A DNA stretch of 64,000 nt from Hysterangium stoloniferum (taxonomy: Eukaryota; Basidiomycota; Agaricomycetes; Hysterangiales; Hysterangiaceae): positions 1 through 64,000 of the forward strand of contig WHVD01000201.1 in the NCBI GenBank assembly GCA_015178975.1, given 5' to 3'. Position 1 is the stretch's first letter, and each line of letters starts with the position of its first letter. The translations under genes were made by a program, and so were the position numbers. Under the pieces are notes generated by a model. That model worked only from the letters and a program-made list of their open reading frames with translations. It searched no databases and was not told the origin of the DNA. This document shows, piece by piece, positions 56,996 to 64,000 of this stretch.

Positions 56996-58510
56996 TTATT
57001 CTACGCTGTCGAATCGCCAGTATCGCTCTGGAAGGGGAAGCGAGATCGGCGTGGGTTCAAGAAATGGCGGTGGCATCGTGCCCATATCACTTTTTGGCGA
57101 GGAAAATGAAGAATGAGGATTAAGATGTAAACCTAGCGCAGATTGGGGAGGCGATTGTCTCTCTTTGGGCAGCAAAAGGCGGGAAAGGCCGTGTTCCGGA
57201 AGGGGGAGATGACGCGAGTTGGGGAAGAGCGAGACCTTGCGGTGAAACTGGGGACTCGTCATCGGCGTTGAAGCTACGCTTGTGGAAGTTGAGGTGGCGG
57301 TGCTGAACGAGAGAGGAGGAGGCGAGTCGGGTGATTCGATTGGCGGCAGACTTGTACGGTACCTACGGCAGCCTGGACCGTAGTCAGGTAGTGAATGATG
57401 AGGTCGATGGATAGTTCTCGGACATTCTTCGGCGTCGGAAGAATCGTCGGCGGGGTCAAACGATGCCTTTGATAACGAATAGTGAGGCCGATCGGCATGT
57501 CGTGCGTGGAATCTTGGCGGGCTTGGCTGGCGCGCAACATATTCAGAGTGCTGTGGCGTCGTGATTGATATATGAGTGTTCATAGGGTGAGGATAATTTT
57601 TTTCGGAGGAAATCTTACATTAGTAGAGATGCACCCGTCCCGGTGCTGGCGCCAGGCGTTCATATCGAAATCGTTGCGATGGCCGATATCAATCCATCTA
57701 AGGCAATTTGCGCACTTGACCGAAGACGAATCTATCCGTAACACGAGCGAGTCGGCTTTGAGTGTCTTATATCCATCATCATATGTCGACTGAGGCAAAA
57801 AGGATGAGGACGCTGGGGGTGTGGGGGATTGCGAGGGTCTGAAAGTCCGTTAACATACGTATATACCTTAAACCAAGTGAATAACGCACTTATGATATGA
57901 TAATTTATGTGCTTTCCAGCAAGAGAGCCCATATGGACGATTCTTACGGAGCCTCACTTCTTTATTACACCTCCCGCACACAACGTAGTCCTCTTTTACA
58001 ACGAGGGCATCGGGATCAGCTTCGAGATATGTCTTGCGTTCTAAAAGAGTGCGACATCTCGGGCGAGGTTGTTGGCTGTAAAAATGAGCTCAATAAAGGG
58101 GGGAAAGATTGAACAGAAAAATATGCACTCAGGGTCTGTCCTGTCACACCGCCATCTGTGATCAAGCCAATGGGCTAAATGATACATTTTGCCTTTCTGA
58201 AGGCGCACTGTTTTCGAACAACGTGCGCAAGTGACTTGTTCGGGCTGCACGTCGCGGATGTATGGGTCGTCCAATAAGAGCTGCCTGCGCTCTTCGGTGG
58301 TCGAAGCTGCAGGACCTGATTTAAAATAGGAATTTTCATCTTTACGAGTCCTTCCATACGGGGCATAGCCAGCGAGGATGCGAGGGTTTGTCGAAGGAGC
58401 TGTACTGTACAAGTTCGACGTCGTGAGCGATGGACAAGCGAAAACATGATTGAAATACTTGCGTTCGGGGCATTGTTGAGGAGGAACGGAACGAAAAAAT
58501 GATCTGACAT
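56996..58510 (-). CDS. Protein with three repeated Cys2-His-Cys modules
   Basis: Three exons encode versions of one motif. The first is RRQLLLDDPYIRDVQPEQVT then CARC, about 20 residues, HWLDHRWRC (about 58290-58150). The second is KTYLEADPDALVVKEDYVVC then GRCNKEVRLRKNRPYGLSCW and KAHKLSYHKC (about 58040-57880). The third is LRIDSSSVKCANCLRW, HRNDFDMNAWRQHRDGC (57745-57620). Each has C-x2-C, then a W-x2-H and a final C, which fits a small zinc-binding module, possibly DNA- or protein-binding. The C-terminal exon to 56996 is Ser/Pro/His-rich and looks disordered, ending YWRFDSVE. Introns are short. The first exon is uncertain: the region up to about 58590 is open but lacks an ATG in the right frame. 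A transcription-related role is inference. Confidence 0.65.
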
Positions 58511-58599
58511 TATAGGCAGTAATCAAATACTTATACCTGCGCGATAAGCAACAATGCTTTCTCTCTCCAGCTGAGGTCCGATAATTTTCCAACGCAACC

Positions 58600-60065
58600 C
58601 CGAAAGCACAACATCACGTGACAAATTCCACAGCCGTCCTCCGACACGTCGCTAAAGGTGTTCTCCACGCTGTCCTCACAAAGACGACCCTAGGCTTTCC
58701 CTTTCCTGATAGTAACTCCTTCAAGCAACCATTCAATTCCCGCAACGAAGTTTTTCCATTCAAAATCTGACCGTGCATCGGAGAAAATCGACCGACATCT
58801 AGAATTTTAGAAACCGCCCCTGACTGCCTAAAATTAATCTTTATTCCACCATGGCTGCTAAGAGGACAGCTTGAGTGGCATAGTAGAATTCGAGCGGTGT
58901 ATCTTGCTCCAGGAATTCGCCCGGCCTGGATGTCCCCAAACCCCTCATGAGCTGCTGTCAGTGTCCAGATAACAAGAATCACACAAGTCTTCCGACTGGG
59001 CGGAATAATAATTCAATTCAAGGACATCATGATGTTAGACCAGTCACTGACAAAAACACTCGTTTAGGACAAAAAGCAGGTAAACGAGGCTTCGGCGACT
59101 GTTGAACTTTACGCTCTATCAAGGATTAATTGAACTTCTCAGATCCTACTTTTTCACAAAGGTAAGCTTTTATGGCTCGGTCTCGTTCTGCTTGCTTGGC
59201 AATGTTAGAGCTAAGTACGACTGGATGCCAATTATAGCCATAGTGTGCAATGAGGCGATTGTCCTCAGTGTTTATCCGACAACTTTTCGAAGCGGACCGG
59301 TGCACGGATTATAAAGCTATTCCTATTTTTGGAGTTAGTTTATCAATTGAATGTTAGGTATACCTTTCCATCCTTTTATTTTTCTGTTATAATAGACTAA
59401 AAGCTGGTGTTTTGCAAGGTATCGAAGTAATTAAGATTTAGACTGCCACTCAGATTTGACTTTAAGGTGTCATATCTATAACACGCGCTTACCCAGAAAA
59501 GACACCCTAGGCGACAATTGAAATTAGATCTGGATGCGATGCACCTGGCATGCGCACGTTCCAATTCCAAGAATCAAAAAGGAAATGTTATTATTTGTCC
59601 CCCCAAAGTCAGATTGTATCGATGGCCAAGGCCTAATGTCATCCATCGATATGGACTTATGATTATACTACAACACCCTAACCAACATTTCCATAATGTC
59701 ATGTGGGTCCGTGTTTTGTAATTAATGTCGATACACGCCTCTGGAGGCGGTGTTTGTTCTATATGCAGATGTGACAAATATATTGCTGAACGTAAGCTCA
59801 AGTGACAGCAGCCTTCAAGTTTACGTATGCGTTACGAGACCTCAAGATGGCTTATCTGCATGCAAGCCATAATGGAATGCATGATACTGGCTCACGATAA
59901 TCATCGACCAACCGATAGCCCAGAACCCTGAGGCTCAACATCGAATTTACAATGCTTGTGTGTAAGCTGGCAATTGAGTATATTTAAGTGGCGACTGTTC
60001 CCGCCGATTGTAAACTCTGACCTATAGCGTTTTCTCTCCACTTTATTCTGGTGTTCCCTACTAGT
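58600..60065. other. Intergenic, no gene seen
   Basis: Between the divergent Cys/His gene and BCS1-F. A 122-codon minus frame at 58614-58982 has no protein-like features. A TATATTTAAG string at 59977 may belong to the BCS1-F promoter. Confidence 0.45.
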
Positions 60066-62588
60066 ATGAATTGGTTTGCAAGTGTTCAGGATGGGTACCG
60101 ATTTTCGCCCTGGACAGGCAGCGCATCTAGCTGGATTACAGCACTAATGGGCAATATGGCAGGATCAGCATTGGCAGGCAATTTTTCAGATGCGTCCTCA
60201 AGCCCCCTTATCGTGAACAATATCTTGAGGCTTTTCATATTGGGCACAGTCTTAGGATCTGTTATAGAGACAGTTCGGAAGTTATTTCGGTGGATTATTG
60301 ACCGATTTCAACCCCGCAAGTCGCATCATTCACAAATATGTTATATTTCCCCGATATCGCTTACTAGTCTCCGTGCAATTGCAGGTTTGTCTGTCTCTGC
60401 CGATTTTCAACCGGGCGATATTACCTATGAATGGCTTGTGAATTATTTGGTAAGTTCTTATTTCTTTCTGTCACACAGTGGGTTAATGTAATCAATGGTA
60501 GATGAAAGAGAGTGTCTGGCGGAAACCGCACAATATTTTTGTCATGTCAAAAAATTCACAAAGAAAATGGAAATTTCAAACCGAGAAAGGCGAAGTGGAT
60601 TATGTTCCGAATTATGGCCCAGTGCAATTCTTTAGATGGAAGGGCTATTGGATGGAAATTAGTCAGGATGGCTTCACATATCTTCCATCTTCGGGTGAAT
60701 ATGAACCTATACATCGGGGAGGTCGATACGGTGTTACAATATTATCATTGAGGTATGTTCGATATTCTTCCTACCATTCGATCCGCCAATCCAACATTTA
60801 TTTATAGTATTTATACACGGGATATTTCTGTACTATTTGATTTCGTAGAGGAGTGTCGAAAGAAATATACAGAAAACTCGTGTGTACAGCCCATTATTCC
60901 CGCGAGTTTCCAGTTGACTTTTGTCTTTGTTAGGGCAACGGATGTGACAGTATACTCCGTGGATTGTGTAAGCGATTTCCCTCTTGGCAAACGGGACGCC
61001 ACCACTTCTCATATTTTCTGACAGTCGCGATACTATGGAGGTGGTGGCGAAGATTGGTCCAATGTCAAAGTGAAACGTCGGCGTCCACTAAACTCGTTGG
61101 TTTTGGATGATGGTATGCTCGAAACACTCTTAGACGATGCGCGTGAATTTATGAAAATGGAGAGCTGGTACGAAGTTTATACACATATGAATACTTTCTA
61201 TGCGTTTACTGATATATCACTACTATAGGTATATCGCTGCTGGAATTCCGTACCGGAGAGGATATTTACTTTATGGTCCTCCTGGGACAGGAAAAAGTGG
61301 GTCACGGAGTTATTTCGTGTTAGCATGTTGATTTACTGCCATATCCAGCTTCCACAGTATACACATTAGTGAGCATTTGTTCTTTTAAAATATTTGTGCT
61401 CAATGGGGATTTTCTAAAGGCAGGAGAACTGGGTCTCGAAATATATTCCCTGTCACTAGCAGAAAAGAAGTAAGTAGTCTAGATACTTCAGGACTCAACT
61501 AGTTGGCTTAACATGAGTGTGAAAGTATGGATGACGGTTACTTGGCCCGACTAGTTACAAAGCTTCCTCCGAAAGCTATTCTTCTTATAGAAGATATTGA
61601 TTGCGCCTTTCCGACTCGGGAAGAAATTAAAGAACAGGAGAAAGATCCATATAATCGCAATAAAAGGACCTCCGAGGTTACTTTTTCGGGTTTGCTAAAC
61701 GTCTTAGATGGTGTAGGATCAGGTAATTTGTTTCGCCCTTTGCATCATACGAGCAAAATCAACTGAGGGCTACGCAGAGGAGGGGAAAATTTTTTTTGCG
61801 ACGGCAAGTTTCTTTCGAAAGACCGTATTATTGTGAACTAATGGATGATCTAGACAAATCACATCGATCGCCTGGATCCTGCTCTCATAAGACCTGGTCG
61901 TATCGACCGTCAAATGCAGTACAAACTCACCAGTCGAAAGCAATTTCACGCACTATTCTTACGTTTCTACCATGCAATAGATGTCTTCAACAAAGCAACC
62001 GGTGCGAAGGCTAACGAAAAGGTCGATATAAACAAACTAGCAGAAACCTTCTCTGAAGCCATCCCTGAGTTCGAATTCAGTATTGCAGAAATTCAAGGAT
62101 TTCTCTTGGGGTGGAAATTGGATCCTATAGGGGCTGTTGACTCTATTCATACTTGGTTGGAGAAGGAGTCGGACGCTCGACGAGAACAGGAGGAACGCAA
62201 GGCAGCCTTAGTTGCTCAGAGAGAGATGGTTGAGGCACAGAATCGGATGAAGGAGTTTCAACCTGTTATTGCAGGCATTGAAAACGCGATGGGACCGAAG
62301 CGGCGAAAGAGGCGTAGTCGGAGACATCGCAAGAGCTCCTCGGATTCCGACGGTGACTCCTCAGAATTAGACAGTGGCACTGAATATTCTCGTAGTCGAC
62401 CTGGTTCTAAAGAAGATGAAAATCATGAACGTCGGAAGAAACAAAGGAGGAAGAAGAAGAAAAATGACAAAAAACTTGAAAACCAAGGTAAGGAAGAGTC
62501 CAGTTCTTCAAGGCAAGATACAAACGGCGTCCGTATGGTTTCAACAACGGATGGAATGGTCAGCGAGAGTACCCATGCCATCGGCTGA
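60066..62588 (+). CDS. BCS1-like AAA ATPase F
   Basis: The start at 60066 gives [20 protein letters not shown], then [20 protein letters not shown] (a likely membrane helix), [120 protein letters not shown] (Walker A, about 61243-61300), [37 protein letters not shown] (Walker B), [39 protein letters not shown] and the Bcs1 C-terminal part. The end is a strongly basic and Ser/Asp-rich tail ([20 protein letters not shown]), unlike D and E, which could be a nuclear targeting signal or RNA-binding surface. The intron at 61804-61853 has a GC donor. The order and introns match D and E, so they are one subfamily. Confidence 0.9.
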
Positions 62589-63338
62589 ACTGTGCATGCG
62601 ACAACAGGCACACCGAACAGGCCAAATGTTGAACAGGAGGAACATATTCCATGGTTCTTTAATCGCTCCCAAATTTCTTTCCTAATATTTACATGCTTGC
62701 ATTCCCCCCACTAGTATTGTGTATTCGCTGGCGCAGAGTGGATGCTCATTTGCTGATGCCATTCCGTCACAGGATTGGATTATAAGTCGCCAGTAGAGAT
62801 ATAATATTGGGTAATAAAAGTGAGGACTCTTGGGGCAAAGGTACATTTGTTGTATTTTGGAAAAAAAAATATCGAAATCAACAGATAACTGTCTGAAAAG
62901 GGACATCCGGTTGCATTTTACTCATGCAAATCCCAGAAAAATTGTAAAGGAAAAAAGTTGCATTAGTGTCCAAAAACTGGCACATCGGTCGAATAGCATC
63001 TCGTGCATTATTTCGAGGTTTTGTTGGGCCCGAGAACTACTCGTAGAATGCTTGATTACTTAACTTCTCCTGCGAACACATGCACGTACATGTTCCTGTT
63101 GCAAGGATGTATATACTAAAATTTCCGCACCTTAAATACACGAAAACACCATCTAGGGTCAAATAGTTCAATTGTAAAGTATAACTTGACACAAGATATT
63201 CAGAGGATATGTAAAATATTGCAAGCCTATATGCATCAAGGACGATGGAAGTCATGCGACACTATCAGACACAGTTGGCTATGGTTGACTTCTTGAATCA
63301 TAGTCAGAACGAGTCACCATCGAAGGAGCCAACCAGCC
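62589..63338. other. Intergenic, no gene seen
   Basis: Short frames only. It should contain the 3' ends of BCS1-F and of the convergent gene at the right edge. Confidence 0.5.
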
Positions 63339-64000
63339 CTAATCTATCGCCTGCATGGCTTCCTTGTCAAGCTTGCATACGCGTAGTTTGCCCTTTGGTA
63401 TGGGAGAGTTCGGTCGTGCCCTTTTATTGAAAAATGTATCGAACTCGGCCTCTTCTTCTCGTGTACGCTTGCGTGGCATCCATGCTTCCGGATCAGGCGT
63501 TGGCGAAGGTTGTCGAGGTCGTGCTTCTTCACCGCATTCTGGATCACCATCGCTTTTGTCTCCTTCAGGGTCAACCAAGGCACATCGACGCTCGGCCAGT
63601 CTTTCTTCAGTGGTTATGCCGTCTCCGACCGTGTTGATTATGTCGCCAAGGCGATCAGAGGTGCTGAGGTTTTCGGCCACTCCTTCAAGATGAACAAGCA
63701 GCTCGGCATCAAGTTTTGCCTTGGCGGCATCAATAGTGAGCATAGGCGGGTCGTCTGAAGGGGGACGCGGTCTAAACATCTTGGTCAGATTGATCTCCAA
63801 AGGCGCCGTGAAGACAGCTGTGGGACGAGGACGGGGTGCAGAGGATGCATCCGAATCTTCTGAATCGCTAGAATTCGCCATCGCCATCGCCATCGCCATC
63901 GGCTCCTGGTATTGTGGACTACCTTGTTGACGACGTCCTTCTTGCCCCTTCCGCTTCTTCGTATTACGGTCGTGAAATGGGATCTGAGCACAACGGGCTT
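63339..64000 (-). CDS. Hypothetical charged low-complexity protein, 5' end outside window
   Basis: The minus-strand frame is open from the window edge to TAG 63339-63341. It reads AQIPFHDRNTKKRKGQEGRR, then a (Met-Ala)4 repeat, SSDSEDSDASS, PLEINLTKMFRPRPPSDDPP, a mixed helix with AKAKLDAELLVHLEGVAENL, and then PEAWMPRKRTREEEAEFDTF, KLRVCKLDKEAMQAID. KKRK near the start and RKRTREEE could be nuclear signals. No domain is recognised. The ATG at 63899 is inside the Met-Ala repeat, and because the frame continues upstream the true start probably lies beyond the window. Confidence 0.5.
   Translation of the reverse strand, partial: ARCAQIPFHDRNTKKRKGQEGRRQQGSPQYQEPMAMAMAMANSSDSEDSDASSAPRPRPTAVFTAPLEINLTKMFRPRPPSDDPPMLTIDAAKAKLDAELLVHLEGVAENLSTSDRLGDIINTVGDGITTEERLAERRCALVDPEGDKSDGDPECGEEARPRQPSPTPDPEAWMPRKRTREEEAEFDTFFNKRARPNSPIPKGKLRVCKLDKEAMQAID
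63877..63900 (-). repeat. In-frame hexanucleotide repeat
   Basis: CGCCAT repeated four times, coding for Met-Ala repeats on the minus strand. It is likely variable in copy number without breaking the frame. Confidence 0.85.

Noticed and set aside
58614..58982. 122-codon minus frame upstream of the Cys/His gene
   Set aside because: No hydrophobic pattern, domain or conserved partner; lies in a likely promoter region.
1..64000. tRNA or rRNA genes
   Set aside because: No cloverleaf-like sequence or rRNA core was recognised by eye; a covariance-model scan would decide.

Overview
This is a nuclear fungal window, most likely from a mushroom-forming basidiomycete (Agaricomycetes). The evidence is many short introns of about 50-60 nt that split well conserved proteins, dense small genes on both strands, Ty3/gypsy retrotransposons including a chromodomain element, and a local family of BCS1-like AAA ATPases. 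Nothing in it is bacterial.

Left part (1-18.4 kb) is a retrotransposon graveyard. A minus-strand Ty3/gypsy element (internal part 1-4880, 5' LTR 4881-5525) has inserted into the gag of a relative (5526-6867, LTR 6868-7496). That relative abuts a plus-strand chromovirus pol (7497-11314) that is split by two solo LTRs. The LTR of the chromovirus was then the landing site for repeated insertions. Sixteen LTR copies can be delimited here, thirteen of them with recognisable 5-bp target duplications, nested up to four deep. At 17.1-18.4 kb a solo LTR sits inside another of its own family.

18.4-22.4 kb holds two decayed copies of a minus-strand, F-box-like gene in a direct duplication of about 2 kb. 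23.0-24.7 kb is a lactonohydrolase/SMP-30-type gene with an in-frame stop. 25.0-27.5 kb shows no gene. 27.6-30.2 kb is an unrecognised intron-rich coiled-coil gene.

30.5-44.0 kb is a tandem segmental duplication. Each unit carries a dolichyldiphosphatase (PAP2) gene and BCS1-like genes. The order is dolPP, BCS1-A, a truncated BCS1-B, a frameshifted dolPP', BCS1-C and an apparently complete BCS1-D. Between dolPP' and BCS1-C the promoter plus first codons of the BCS1 gene are themselves repeated in tandem.

45.2-54.2 kb contains an ADIP-domain coiled-coil protein (+), phosphoglucomutase (-) and BCS1-E (-). 55.2-58.6 kb has a doubtful membrane protein and a gene with three repeated Cys2-His-Cys modules. 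BCS1-F (+) follows at 60.1-62.6 kb. An acidic and basic low-complexity protein runs off the right edge. Phosphoglucomutase and dolichyldiphosphatase are housekeeping enzymes of sugar-phosphate and N-glycan metabolism. The expanding BCS1-like family around them is the most distinctive biology of the window.
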